Shown here: one piece after another, positions 1 to 12,349 of the stretch
How positions within the stretch are numbered: the stretch's first letter is position 1
How the letters are laid out: each line of letters begins with the position of its first letter
Source of the DNA: Thereva unica
Lineage: Eukaryota > Arthropoda > Insecta > Diptera > Therevidae
Direction of reading: 5' to 3'
DNA length: 64,000 nt
Assembly: GCA_949987705.1 (NCBI GenBank)
Contig: OX465284.1
Coordinates: 69,425,470-69,489,469 of the forward strand
Notes under the pieces: model-generated
Told to the model about the DNA's origin: nothing
Databases searched by the model: none
Seen by the model: only the letters and a program-made list of their open reading frames with translations
Position numbers and translations under genes: made by a program

Positions 1-3000
1 AGTCTGGAGCCGCCTTAAGGCACAAACTTATTGACGCGGGGGCCGTGATAACGGCCGACTGCGAGAGAGTTTCCCATACATTTCATTTCTACGCGCCGCC
101 TGCCAATTGTGTTAGCAAATATATGGTCCTTATATTGCAATAGGAAGAATTGGCTGAGAGCAGTCAGTAAAAGAGAAGAAGCCCGGGATACAGGTATATT
201 TTTTATAGCAGGTATAGTGAGTGCTATAGTATCAAGTGGAGCGCTGAAAGTGGTCCGAAAGAAACAAGAGTATGTAGTGAATCCTCTTCAGCTATTCCGT
301 TTAGCATTCAACAGTGGCGTGTAAGTTCTGGCGAATCAGAAGTCATTCAGTTGTTCACATTAGCCAGCGATCCTTTACCCGATTCCTCTAGCGACGAAGC
401 GAAGTCTCATGCTCGTGTCGGATATAAGGGTATATTCTTTGCAACCGCCAAGAAGGTGGTTAATTTAAGGTCAGACGGGTAAATATAACCTAATTTATAG
501 TTTTTGACTAAGGATACGTGTTTTGCGGGAAGAATTTACTTGTAATTGTAAAATGTAGGTTAGAAAAGAGTTGTGTTTTTTTCTAGTTAATTGTTATGCA
601 TTGTCCCTAGGTAAATTGAGAGGCTGGTTGAGTAAATGTTTTTTGCGTTCACGATCTATGCTATTGTTCCATCACGCTTAGAATGTCAACGGAGTGATAA
701 AGACATTGGTGAGTCGAACTCGTAAAAAAAGACACGTCGTGGTAGCAGGGCGGGTTGAATTTTTTTCGCGATTTGAAGTAATTCATTGCAACATTGATTA
801 AACTAAGTGTAGGAAGCATAATACACCTGAGTTTTAGCAAGAGTATGGTTGTTTTCTGGAAGGTGATCCTAAAACCCTATGGATGGAGTGTTAAACGGAA
901 GGACAATATGGCATAGTTGCTAACGGTGGTATGCAGGTAGTGCAACAGTTCAAGGTGGTATCTCCGGTGCCTCTAAAAACCAAGACCCTGGCGAGATTAT
1001 CCTCTTCGGGCCACCACTCTAGAATCCTCAATTAGCCTCTTCCCAGGCAACCAAATTTCTACGAGGACTAGATCTTTAGCTTCATGGCGATAAACCACAG
1101 TCATTCACAATACCCGAACGAAAATATTTGACTGGGAAATAACGAAAATGTTAAGTGATGCAGATGATGCTTTCAAAGGCCCAGAAGTTTGTAAGAAAAC
1201 AGAGAAAGGAAGGGACAAATATACATATAAATTTATGACCCCCATCCCGCATAACAACTATGCATGAGAGTTCCAACCTGTTCCAATCTTCCTGGATATG
1301 CTTTGAGAAATAGTTTTATTGTGTTATGGCAAAGTGTTGTAGTGAGCATTTTGAAAAGCTGTTTCGAGGCAACTTCAAATGTTATGGCATGAAACAAAAA
1401 AGTTAATTTTACTTGTTAATATAATTTATAGAACAAAGGACAACTGATTTTATTAAATCTGTTGCTACAATCACCAAAACCATAAAACAAAAACGCTTCA
1501 CGCTTCTACACAACTTGTCACAATATCACGAGCAGATGTCGCCCTCTCTTACAACTTTCACAATATTCGAACAAGAATACTAAAAATCACTAAAACGAAA
1601 ATTTCTGTTAATAAATGAAACCTTCCAAGAAGACAAAACTCCCTCCAGAATAAAACCAAAAAAACAACCCCTAAGAAAAATCTCTCGTCTCCTCCCTGTT
1701 TCTTGTGGTGAATAAGACGTGAACGAAGTACTTTAATTAAAACTTCGCTCTCTTGAACAGAAGAGCTCATTAGCAAATTTACACGGCTGCTAAGTTGGTT
1801 GCCTGGTTTCGAGCGGAGCACAAAAAAGGCTCAGCCGCGGGAAGCGAGAAAAGTTCTTCAATTAAGAAGAAAAAGCTTTTAAGTACCGCGCCCCGACCCA
1901 CCCCGCTTCGCAGCGCAGCATCCCTCCGGCAGCCCTCCGCCAGCACTGACTTTTGTGCCATCATCGTCAGCGCTGAACTCTCCTGCTACAGCCAACTACC
2001 CCCGCATCTCAGCTCTTTTCTTGGGGAGTCTTGTGCCAGATTTCTTCACGGGTTTCGGCTGTGTACTTGACAGAGTAAGGACCTGTTGTTGTTGTTGTTG
2101 GCTGCTGTTGCTGGTGGAACTACCCTGCTCCGTCATTTGCCGGTGAGCATTCCTGCTAAAATGGAGGAACAAAACTGAATAGACCCATAGTTCAACCCCT
2201 CTCTATCGCCGTTCGTTGTAATTAAATAATTCAAGAAAATGATTGTGAAAGACTGTTCCCCTCTGCCCCCCTCCCACGGCGGAAGCGCTTCCTTGCAACA
2301 AGGAGCTTCCTCCTTCTTCTCCTTTTTTATTCATCCATTGAAGATCCGTGCACAACACAGCACAGAAAAAAACACATCGAGACTTTCTTGCCGCGCTGAA
2401 GTTTGTTTTATTAAGGTTGAATTATCTTTTGTGGCAGAACGACGACTCAAAAGCGGCGCTGAATAAGTCTTGGGGAAAACATTAGAAAGTACTTTCATCC
2501 CATAACGATCAATCTCCTGTCTTTCGGCCGCTCTCGCTGGGGGAGGCCGGTAGAGAAATTAATGGACGGTAAAATCTCGCCTCCATTGACCGGCCATCAG
2601 TAAATTCATTACGACTTCGCCTTGAAAGGCTTCCACCATTCGCCGTAATGAACAAAAACAAAAAATATTTTTTCTTCATCGCAATAAATTTTCAACACCG
2701 ATTTGAATTTCAATGGGGCCTTATAAGAGACCCCCCAGGGGCCCCAGGGCGGTCCATTCTCCAAGGTTTTGGTAATTCTTCGATCTGTGGCCAGCAACAA
2801 AAAAGAATGTTGTCGTCGTTGTCATCTGCCACTAAAACGTCTTGGGGGGAAATTATGAGCCTGGTTTTCTGGTAATTATCACACTATCATGGCAACTACG
2901 AAGATTCGGTCCAGATAACACCGAGACAGCAGGCAGCAAAAACGCATCATCTTCCTCTCCAGCCGTTGTTGTCCACCACGTCTCCACCATGGATCGTCGA

Positions 3001-3999
3001 ATGGATCTGCTGGACAGCCAGAAGTGGACCTGCATTCGGGGTGGAGAGGAACGGGCTGACAACAAATTAATTCTGACAACTTAATGCTCCGTAGACTCTC
3101 CTCCGTACGGGGGGCTATCCTCCTCGGGCTTCGCGCATTAATTAAAACCAACTTGCGACAAATCTGATAATTTTGTGGTTTTTCTACGTGTGCTGCTGCT
3201 AGTGTGCATTTCCTTGACGAGATTCTTGTTGTTCAGCATCTTGCTCTTTAACGCTTTCGTAGGTATCGAATAAGAAGGTTTCAAATGCGGTTCTTCGACG
3301 GAGTCATTTTTCGGAGTGATTTTCGGAGTGTTGTTTTTCGTTTTGTATCTTGTTTAGAGCTACTAGGGAAGTGAATCTTTGCTTCTACAAACCTTCAACT
3401 AAATTTTCTCAACAAAACTAACTAAAATTCGCAGGGTTCTAATAAGAAATATGAAACTGTAAGAACACTCCGAAAAAATGTAAAATTTCACCTTGTTAAA
3501 AAAAATCTCACGTCTAGTGAAAAAATTAAAAGCCTGACAGGTAAAAATACTAAACAAAACAGCATCTGAAAATATACTGAAGCTTTCTCTAGACTTAGAC
3601 TTGGTAGACTTACTATAATAACCGAAGGGCTATTTACCTACAACTTGCTTAAAATGAATAAAAATAGGGAAGCCTAAAATTAATAGAATTATCTTATTTA
3701 CAATTAACAATCTCACATTTTTTGTCGATGGAATTAGTAGTTAGTGGAAGATCTGGTGATAGGGTGTACATATTCACTCCAGGTGTTTGGGTGTCGGATG
3801 ATATACACTGTCTGACCCAACTAACGGGAAATAACTATAGAGCCTTATTCTGAGAATCATGTGACATTGCAAGTGATGTGATACTCAAGGAATGGTATTC
3901 CCGAGTCGACTCAAGAGCCATCTCTAATTTAATATTGCTAATCGTCAGTTTCAGGGGGTCAAAATCGTACCGTCACCTCCTCGCTGGTGCCTCCTGGAT
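1..3999. other. non-coding stretch, nothing recognised
   Basis: No open frame here is longer than about 90 codons, and none has a motif I recognise. Overlapping frames on both strands around 1558-3151 look like chance reading through simple sequence. The only notable simple repeat is a GTT/GCT-type triplet run near 2085-2115. I see no RNA gene, terminal inverted repeat or clear transposon piece. It may be intergenic or intronic host DNA. Confidence 0.5.
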
Positions 4000-6110
4000 A
4001 ACCAACTAACGACGGACGTACCCAGTGCCTGGGGGTATAGCTGGGCCACCCTATGGGGGTATAATTCACGGATCCGGCCCTCCAGGTCGGGGATTGGGCG
4101 AAAGGTTGACAACCTCTCCTCAGAAAACAACTCTTGTTATGGAATCGAGAAATCAGCCTCGGAACAGTCAGGATTTACGGTTATGATTTTAGGAAAAACG
4201 ATATTAAGTTTGCAACATGGAATGTAAGAACATTATATAGACCTGGAGCAATGGCAGAAATGATAGATGAGCTAAGACGGTATAGAATACTCGTCGCAGG
4301 ACTACAAGAACTAAGGTGGACTGGTAGAGGAGTCCTAGAACGAAAAGACGCTACGATATTCCACAAGAAACTTTGGGGTAGGTTTCTGTGTACTTAAACC
4401 TCTAATCAACAACGTAATAGACTTCAACCCGCTTAACGATCGGATCGCAACCTTAAGAATCAAATCCAGATTTCATAATATAACATTCGTCACCGTGCAC
4501 GCGCCTACAGAAGAAAAACCAGAACAAGAAAAAGATGACTTCTATGAAACTCTTAGGGTGACCTATGACCAAATCCCTTCTTACGACATGAAAATCGTAT
4601 TAGGGGACTTTAATGCTAAAATAGGTATTATTATCATATTATTATCCTTATGCTGGTAAGTTCTCGTTGCACGAGGATTCAAACGATAACGGGAACAGAA
4701 TGGCCGAATTTGCTATCGCAAGAAGTTTGTCAATAGCTAGCACCTGGTTTAACCATAAGAATATACACAAAAGGACATGGACATCACCAGATGGCAGGCA
4801 TCATAACCAAATTGACCATGTTCTAGTTGACACTAAGCATGGAAGCAGCATACTGGATGTAAGAAGTTTCCGAGGAGCGAATGTAGACACCGACCACTAT
4901 CTAGTTGTTGGGAAAATGAGGACGAAAAAACTAGCGACAATAAATAGAAGAAACAATGATACACAAATAAAGTGGAATATAGAAAAATTAAGAAATGTAG
5001 AATCAAAACAACAGTATGAAATTATTTTAACAGAAAAGCTTGAGCAAATAACAAGGAGTCTGGAAATGGAAACTGTTCTGAACCTGATGTGGAACTCTAT
5101 AAAAGAAAAAAATTATAGAAACAAACAACTGTGTATTAGGCACACAAAACCACGAAATAAGGAAACATTGGTTTGATAATCAATGCAAGAGCAGCATTAA
5201 AATAAAAAACCATGCAAGACAGGTGTACCTAACAAGAATGACTAGAGGAAACCAGGAGAAATATGTAGCAGCACGAAGAGACACGAATAAGTTATTAAGG
5301 AAGAAAAAACGTGATTACTTCAGAATTAGAATAAGTGCGATCAAGCAAAGCTTCAGTAATAAAGACACTAGAAGTTTCTACAAAGAAGTCAACATGATTA
5401 AGAAAGGATACAAACCCACCTGCACCATGGTAAGAAGAGAAGATGGCACTATAGCTAGTAGTATCGATGACATACTCGAGGTGAGGGAGAAATACTTTAG
5501 AGACTTCTTCACAGAGAATATAAGCCGAACACAGGGAGCAGCGGAAAACCGTAATACAGATGACCCAGAAAACGATACGCCGGATCCTACAATGGAGGAA
5601 GTTAAAAATGCCATAACGAAACTGAAAAATCACAAAGCTCCAGGTCCGATGGCATACCCACGGAAATCATAAAAAATGGTGGGGAGAAGTTATGCCAGGC
5701 CTTACATAGTCTAATCATAAAACTATGGAGAAGCAGCAAGATGCCAGAAGGCTTTCAGGCACAATAGTCCCAGTCCATAAAAAAGGTGAATTGATGAGCT
5801 GCAAAAACTACAGGCCAATATCTCTTCTGAACACAGCTTACAAAGTGTTTTCACATATTTTATTTAATAGACTGAAGCCACATTTGGAAGATAAAGTAGG
5901 TGATTACCAAGCAGGATTTAGAACGAACAGATCGACAACAGACCAGATTTTCATAATGAGACAAATACTTGAAAAATGCTGGGAAGAAAACATTGATATA
6001 CATCTTCTTTTTATAGACTATAGAAATGCATACGATCTGCTAAATAAAAGATGTTTTACTAGAACTAAATATTCTCAATAAAGTTCCAAAGCACGAAAGA
6101 TTTCTTTGTT
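4000..6110 (+). pseudogene. RTE/CFDP2-like non-LTR retrotransposon, decayed, 3' truncated
   Basis: Remnant of an endonuclease/reverse-transcriptase polyprotein of the RTE type often annotated as craniofacial development protein 2-like. Endonuclease motifs appear in order: TWNVRTLYRPGAM near 4215, VHAPTEEK near 4495, GDFNAKIG near 4605, QIDHVLVD near 4810 and TDHYLVVGKM near 4890. The RT follows with LKNHKAPGP near 5625, NYRPISLLNTAYKV near 5805, DYQAGFRTNRST near 5900 and LLFIDYRNAYD near 6005, after which homology stops, so the YADD box and thumb are missing. The reading frame breaks near 4398, 4625 (a TATTAT-rich insertion), 5177, 5673 and 6081. The 5' leader (GGCGAAAGGTTGACAACC near 4097) resembles leaders of this family. 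It cannot be active. The clade is by motif; that it is a non-LTR element is secure. Confidence 0.9.
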
Positions 6111-6599
6111 CTTAGCCATATGTGACGTCATAAAAGCACAAAAGCCTTCCAAAGCTCGTTCAACAGCTTAAAATCCCTTCTGGTTTTTACATATACTAAA
6201 TATAGCTACAATTTGTGGTAAATTTACGATTCAATCAAATTCGTTAAATATGGAATTTAAAATATGTTTTGGGGTGTTACTCGGGGCAGCAGTAAATGTG
6301 ACAGTCCTGTAGTGGCTGTTGCCCTATAAATTTTGCAGCTGTGGAATTGGCGAAACGTAGAGGCGAGTGCAAATACTGTAACTCCATTTAAGACGAAGAA
6401 GACTTCAGATATCCAAGAGGACCCTTAGGCGTCACCGAAACCATGGGCTACACTACTGGGCATCAATTGAAGGTCTGTATAACGAATACTGCTGAAAGAC
6501 TTGACGAAGTCTTCATACAAGAAGGAAGAATTAGAGCTCATATTGTTTTTAAACCGACTAAGTTAGGCCTATGTGTTCGATATGACACAAAAATTTGCT
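6111..6599. other. non-coding, no gene recognised
   Basis: Sequence after the truncated retrotransposon. It holds a TGACGTCATAAAAGC motif near 6123, similar to motifs at 48070 and 62030-62230, and a 78-codon plus-strand frame (6443-6679) that I do not recognise and regard as chance. Confidence 0.4.
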
Positions 6600-6980
6600 G
6601 GGCCCTGAACCAACACCTTCGATACCCTAGTGTCCGGACCCAGCAGAGCGAGATCTCAATTATTCTGGTCAGGCTCTGAATTCTGTCAAAATACCCTGCA
6701 ACAATTTTGGAATAAAAAAACTTCCACGTTGAGAGTGCTTGATGGCAGCTTGGCTATCGCCTTTAAAACCTCTGTTTCTATTGAAAGAAAAAACAGTGCT
6801 GCTGTCATGGTAAGAAGATATCAGCACGTCAGTAAGCTGCGTGGCCGCATTCTCCAGTTCACACACTGAGCTGATAGAAGCAGCAAGCAGGTCTGATTTC
6901 AAGGCCAGAAGTCCCTGAAAGATAGACCAGTTGTCTTTCTTAAGAACCAAAGAAGAAGTGAATATATGTGGGACGCCCAC
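6600..6980 (-). pseudogene. RNase H fragment of a non-LTR retrotransposon
   Basis: The antisense frame 6980-6669 contains GFKGDSQAAIKHSQ, which matches the second catalytic block (DSQAAIKAL type) of the RNase H domain at the end of LOA/R1/I-type polyproteins. Further downstream on the same strand a shifted frame reads ISLCWVRTLGYRR, which resembles the WVPGHSGIEGNE block. The first aspartate block is absent or unrecognisable, and I see no RT upstream. This is an isolated, frame-broken scrap. Assignment rests on two short motifs, so confidence is moderate. Confidence 0.5.
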
Positions 6981-9900
6981 AATGGCGAATTTAATGTGCA
7001 GATGATAGCGTTTGTTGTTTGTTATACTATTTTTATGGTGACTGGTGAACGCTGTAGAAGCGGAACCAATGGACGCTTACTGCCGCAAATTTTGGATATA
7101 CCAAAACAACCACAAACACAGTGCGAACAACAATGGACACTCTACAGCAGGTTGTTTCCGTTTTTTCAGACCCGAACCTGTTATTGCGAATGACTACAAA
7201 GCTTTCACTGCTGGACCAAAAATTCCTCAATAATTATCTCGTAGGATCAACGGTTTCTCAAATAGGGCGATAAACTTATCTTCGCTGCTCAAAGCGCAAC
7301 TTGTCGGTGTCATACCCAAGAAACAACTCCGTTTGGAAATCGTTATTAGCCGAGCTTAAAGGATGCTGGTTCAAGCAATAGGCAGCAATCGACAGAACGC
7401 CCAATGAAACCTACCAACAATAACCTCTTCCCAAAAAACACCACAGTAATTGTAGCGTGACGATGATTAGGAAATATTTCATTACTTTAAGGGGACGATA
7501 TTAGTCCTTCACATTCCTTCACACCTTGTCGATTAGGATGATTTCGCTGTTTAGTTTTTTTTCTTTCAAAAATTTATACAAAAACTATGTCCTTTCGTCC
7601 GTGGAACTATTTGACCGCCAAAACTATTGGAACTACAGAATAAACTGTTATACCTGCAAACACCTGCGATATCTAAAACTGAAGATCGCAAACAATTCTA
7701 ATTGAATGTAGGCTTAACATTAAAAAAAGGAGTAATGACAATTGCATACAAATAAACTTGACACATACTTTGTTTTATTACCCTTTTATTACCTCTGATG
7801 GTAATGTCCATGTTTTGTAAGGAACTATATATTTCATTTTCCAAGAATTTTAAAAATGAACTATCAATGCTAATATAGCTAATTTTTCCTTAATCTTTCT
7901 TGTATAAAGGTGTCAATGTCCTCTGTACTGATGGAGTATTGATGTTGATACAAATGGTAACACCGTTGAGTTCAAACGGAAGGTTCATCGACATCTACTC
8001 GAACACCTCTCCGACCCCCGTAACCTGTTCTATTCTCTTCGATCCTTCAAACCACGCTTACATCTGCACATTGCACCATGTCTTGAACGACATGACAGAC
8101 TGGGAGTACAGACGGTGATTCCTAAGCTAAAAAAATGATAACTGTAGGATACCTTGTAAACACAGGAATCGAAAATTCCCCTAGGACCCTTGATCTAATA
8201 TTCACGCTCTTCTGTTTCCTATAAGTGAAATTGAAAACTAAATGTCCCTCAAAGGATCTTAAGATTCCCATCGAAGGAGCATTTACGCAGCGTGAAAATT
8301 ATAATGCTTCCTACTTAATACGTCACACTTCATTACGTTTCTTCATAATTTCTTCTGTATTTTTGCTACGCGTAATATAAACTCCACTGTTCCATAATTC
8401 CACCAGCACGGCTCCTCTGCCAAATACGAATCCTTCGCTCCTCTCTCCGGAAAAGAAAACAAACTTAATTCCGCCCCGAGGCATCAGACAAAACACAACA
8501 GTTTGCAAATCTTCCTCACTTAACTCTAGACGATGAATTAATTACTCTGGTAATTTCCCATGAAAAGCAAACTCAACGCCGCTTTTCCTCCCGAAAATCC
8601 CCGAACCAACAACCAGGCCAGAGGAGGGCTCTGTAGGGATTTGTGAGCCTCTCCATGCCGCAGTGTATATAGGGGTATAGACGTACGCTTGCCCCCCGTC
8701 GTCTCCGCTTCGCTCCGTCACGAAATTCCCGGCACCATGCCGTTACCACCGAATTAATAAGGTAAACTTTTATCCATGTTGTATGGAAATCTAATTCCCC
8801 CGACTTTAAATTAATTTCATACTTAATTCAAAACGAAATTACAAGAAGGCAACACGATACCGAATCTCCCGGCACCTCGCCCTGCCCGGCCGACTGACAC
8901 CCCGGTCCTGAGCTCCCCTGCGATCCTGTTGCCTGGGGCGCCACCGGGGATGTTCGTGTATATGCGAGAGTGTATATCCTACATCGCATCGGAGGTGGGC
9001 AGACGAAAAACAGCGGGAGCCATTAGACAACATAGGAATTATCGAAAATAAGGGCAGCAACAACGCCATAGCAGCAGCAGCCGAAGAGCCAGCAACAAAA
9101 ACGGAACGAACCTTCCAGGAGGGCGGCCGGGCAGCACCAGGAAAAGGGACGATTTCTTGTGCGCCGCTTTTTCCCTCCGGTGCTCTGAATTAGAATTTAG
9201 GGAAGGTTAATAAATTGCTGTACTTACTTGCTTTGAAAAGGGAAATCCGAGCGAGAGGAGGTCCTTGCCAGGAATGGCGGCAAGTCGCAATTGAATGCGA
9301 GGATCTGGAACCGAGTGGTATTTACTTAGTTCTTGCACTGAGCCTAGTGGTTTTCGGGGGAGGAGCGCCGCCCATGGCGAGAGCTGAAGAAATTCAATAT
9401 TAAATACAAAACGAAATTCGAGGATTTTGATGTTCTCAAGTGGGGGATCATAGGCAGCAGCTGATTGCTGCCTCAGTTCAGTTCAGTTCCCATAAGTGTG
9501 CCTGATTGATAGAGCCCGCGCCATAAAAGAAGGGAATCTCCAAATCCGCACCCAATCCCAGTGAGAGCCCCAATTCCCCACAAGCGGGCAACGCAAATAT
9601 CCGGCTCATTTAAACTCTTAATCCCACTTTCATAAGCAAAATCCTCTACATGATTTGGCGCTGAATGCAATAGCGCCGTCGGAGCTTACTCTCACAAGCT
9701 GGATGCAGCTGGAAGTGGTAGTTTGAAGGCAATGATGGTCATCTCGCACTCGGGCCTGTCAAAAAGATCTGGAGTTTGGACCTTAAGAGACTGACTGCGA
9801 ACCAATGTTGCACCGGATGAACCGGCATCACAGCTCGAGTGCACAGCGCTACCGGAGTATAAAGCCAGACAGTTAATCGAAAAAAGTGCCATTCACCACT

Positions 9901-10559
9901 CTAAGAAAGACTGAAAACTTACGACTTTAAAGCATCAAGGAGCAGACCCAGTTCACGGCCACAGTCACCAAAACTGCAAAAAACTAGGCGATCACAGGAT
10001 TGCCTCCTCGGCGAACGCCCAAACGATAGTACGTTCACGTCTACTTTGCGTTCTCGATCGTGTCGATTGTGGACAGACAGTTTCCGACACATACTAAATG
10101 TGGTCACATATTTCTGGTGGCAGCGGTAGAATCTGGGATCCGCATTTCCGGCAAAAAGTTACTCGAACTAACAATAACAACTACTCAATTCGCGCACACT
10201 AACCACCACCTTAATGTCCACAGTCGCCTACGAAACCGGGGCTATTAAATACCAGCACCAAAGTTATGAGCTTTTAACCAAGCATCCTTAGTTAACGAAA
10301 TGTTGCAGGTTTAACCTACCGGTTGCAGCATCACTTTGTAACAAATTGGAAACTTCCTTTCGGTGTCGTTTGGCAACTCTATCTGGAGAGTTAAAGGTGG
10401 CGAGATTACAATTTAAGCATATTGTGGAATTGTGCGTTCATTGTCTCCGCAGAGGATATCCTTTCTTTCCTTTAATAAGCTATCGGAAGTGCGACCATAA
10501 CCTCTCGTTGTGGCCATTGGAAGCTGTCCTGGAAGGTGTTATCATGTCAAGGGCTGCCT
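6981..10559. other. non-coding stretch, mostly unrecognised
   Basis: No recognisable gene. It includes a short dispersed repeat near 7765-7840 (separate entry), a TATA-like TGTATATA near 8665, GC-rich blocks around 8870-9200, and a TGGTGGCAGCGGTAGA motif at 10115 that recurs at 52617 and 55303. Frames of 60-76 codons here show no domain. Confidence 0.4.
7765..7840 (-). repeat. dispersed repeat shared with about 42650-42725
   Basis: In reverse complement this stretch reads ACAAAACATGG, a short gap, then GGTAATAAAAGGGTAATA. The same order (ACATAACATGG, then GGTAATAAAAAGGTAATA) is found on the plus strand near 42670-42710. The element type is unknown. The shared part is short and A/T-rich, so the limits are approximate. 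Confidence 0.45.
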
Positions 10560-10930
10560 GGCAGAGGGTAGGTTGTGCTTTGTTGTTTATGGATCTCTTC
10601 TGGCCAACGGGCGCATCCAGTTGTATAATGCCTTAGTCTGATATGGAGCCTCTATCAGTATTACTATCATCCAGGGGATAGGGACACTTACCCTCTTACT
10701 GGAACAACAAGCAAACCCAGACCGCCGCGGTTCTGCCCAATGCTTCGGGACTCACTAAAGAGCCAAGCTAAGAAAAGCGGAATGGAATTGGGGAGCCCAC
10801 AGACCATACCCAATCCCGCTGTCGTGAACTCCTTCCCAACTGCGGACTGCGGTCAGGAGCCCGGAAGGTTGAACAGGCGAATGTGAGCGATAAGCCACTA
10901 GGCAGGCTGCTGAGCTTGTAGAGTAGCCAT
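10560..10930 (+). repeat. dispersed repeat, copy A (partner at about 45645-46150)
   Basis: This block shares several ordered pieces with 45645-46150: TTGTATAATGCCTTA next to a TCTGA.ATGGAG piece, CATCATCCA.GGG, GGAATTGGGGAGC, CCGT/CGTGAACT.CTTCCC, and CACTAGGCAGGCTGCTGAG. The order is partly rearranged and the copies are old. No coding motif is recognised. It could be an untranslated or spacer part of one of the local non-LTR families, but that is a guess. Confidence 0.55.
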
Positions 10931-11360
10931 ATAAGAAACTAATTTCGACTTGATCGTTCGTGACTTTATCGCTCTGGTGTCGCCAAACCTGGGTTCAAAC
11001 TTCAGATCGCGGTCATATCGTTGAAGCTAAAAGTCCTTTCATAAAATTCAACTCTGTGATATCTTAGGGAAGACCCAGTGTCAACTCTCACGTAACTATG
11101 TCCACGGAAGGAGGTTTCAATTTAGAGTATTTTAAGGACATGCAATGTGCTTGCTTTCGCGCTTCTGGGATACCTTCCATAGCGGGTGCCATTCTAGGAT
11201 GTCGAGGTAGCCTTTAGTACAGGGATTATAGCGGATTACTTTACTTAAAGATGGAATAGGTCTTAATAGAGTAGCCTCCAGAGCTACCGCGGTTTTTAAG
11301 TTGCCCGGTGATGAAAGGCTTCTGCTGGCTTAATATTTATAAACCCCACGTGGGTCTACA
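10931..11360. other. non-coding, no gene recognised
   Basis: No motif recognised. The last eight bases (GTCTACAG, 11353-11360) are the left target-site duplication of the adjacent hAT MITE. Confidence 0.4.
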
Positions 11361-11513
11361 GCAGTGATGGGCAACAGTCTATTTCCAGAGCACAAAAAGC
11401 TTTAAAAGCTTTTCTTTATATCTCCCTCACTCGACTCACAAGCATAATAGGAGGGCTTTAGAGTGGTCTTGGGAGATTTTGTGTCTTCAAAGAGCTGCTA
11501 TTGCCTACCAATG
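11361..11513. mobile_element. hAT-type MITE, 153 bp, with 8-bp target duplication
   Basis: The element begins CAGTGATGGGCAACAG and ends CTGCTATTGCCTACCAATG, which in reverse complement (CATTGGTAGGCAATAG) is an imperfect match to the left end. It is flanked by a perfect 8-bp direct repeat, GTCTACAG, at 11353-11360 and 11514-11521. An 8-bp duplication and CAGTG-type ends are the hAT signature. It has no coding capacity. A second, truncated copy lies at 12193-12349. Confidence 0.8.
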
Positions 11514-12192
11514 GTCTACAGACTCTGCAAATGGTCCAGATCTGCGCGTACGATGGTTCCAGTGGAGTTGGGTATATGGTGTCACCACTAAGAGTAGGAA
11601 TTGTTGCGAAAGAAGACTAACTCTTTACCCACGCCTTTAGGAGATACTATTTGTGTCCTCGATTAACATGATGATATCTAAGGAAGACTCATATGTTTGG
11701 AGACCACCATGTGGGGATTATCGTAACATGAATGTATCTCGATGCATGCAAGCATATATCCACGGCCGCGGACACCTTTTGCCCTAAGGACCACAGATTC
11801 GAGTGGCCCATTTGTCCAAATGGTGCCGAGCCTAACCAAAACTTAACTGTGTGGGAAAACTCGAATGGACTCGTGGCCTAGAACCAGCGATTTAGTTTTT
11901 TAATTGATGTGTATTCGTGTGAGAGATCCAGAGATAAATGGAGCAGGGCCTTACACTGAACTCGCTGATAGCTTCAATGAAAGCTTCAACCTCCAATCTT
12001 CTAAAATTAGGACTTATGTACAATCAGACACAGTGAAGGTTATGGGTTGGAGGATTCCAATAAAGTTGAAGCTCACAAATGACCCAAATCGACCGGAATA
12101 GACTGATTGGCATAAAGCTCCTTTCGATCGCTCGTGTCGTTCGAAGTTTATAAACGCATTCATGTCAAATCTTAATCGCATAGTATTTAAAC
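11514..12192. other. non-coding between two MITE copies
   Basis: No recognised gene. A 65-codon plus-strand frame at 11904-12101 has no domain I know and is probably chance. Confidence 0.4.
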
Positions 12193-12349
12193 CAAAAAAT
12201 CTTTAAAAGCTCTTGTTTATACCTGTCTCACTCAAACTCAAAACTTTTGCTTTTAATTCTCCCACTCGAGTTCATAAGCAGGATGCGAGGGTTCTGGAAC
12301 TGCATTGGGAGCTCGTGTTGCTCCCAAGAGCTGCTGTTGCCCACCACTG
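12193..12349. mobile_element. second copy of the hAT MITE family, 5' end lost
   Basis: The right part (CCAAGAGCTGCTGTTGCCCA then CCACTG) and the internal TTTAAAAGCT, CTCACTC and AAGC blocks match the copy at 11361-11513. The left terminal CAGTGATGGGC is missing. The flanks read ATTTAAAC (12185-12192) and ATCTAAAC (12350-12357), seven of eight identical, compatible with an aged target duplication if the end was lost at or after insertion. Confidence 0.6.
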
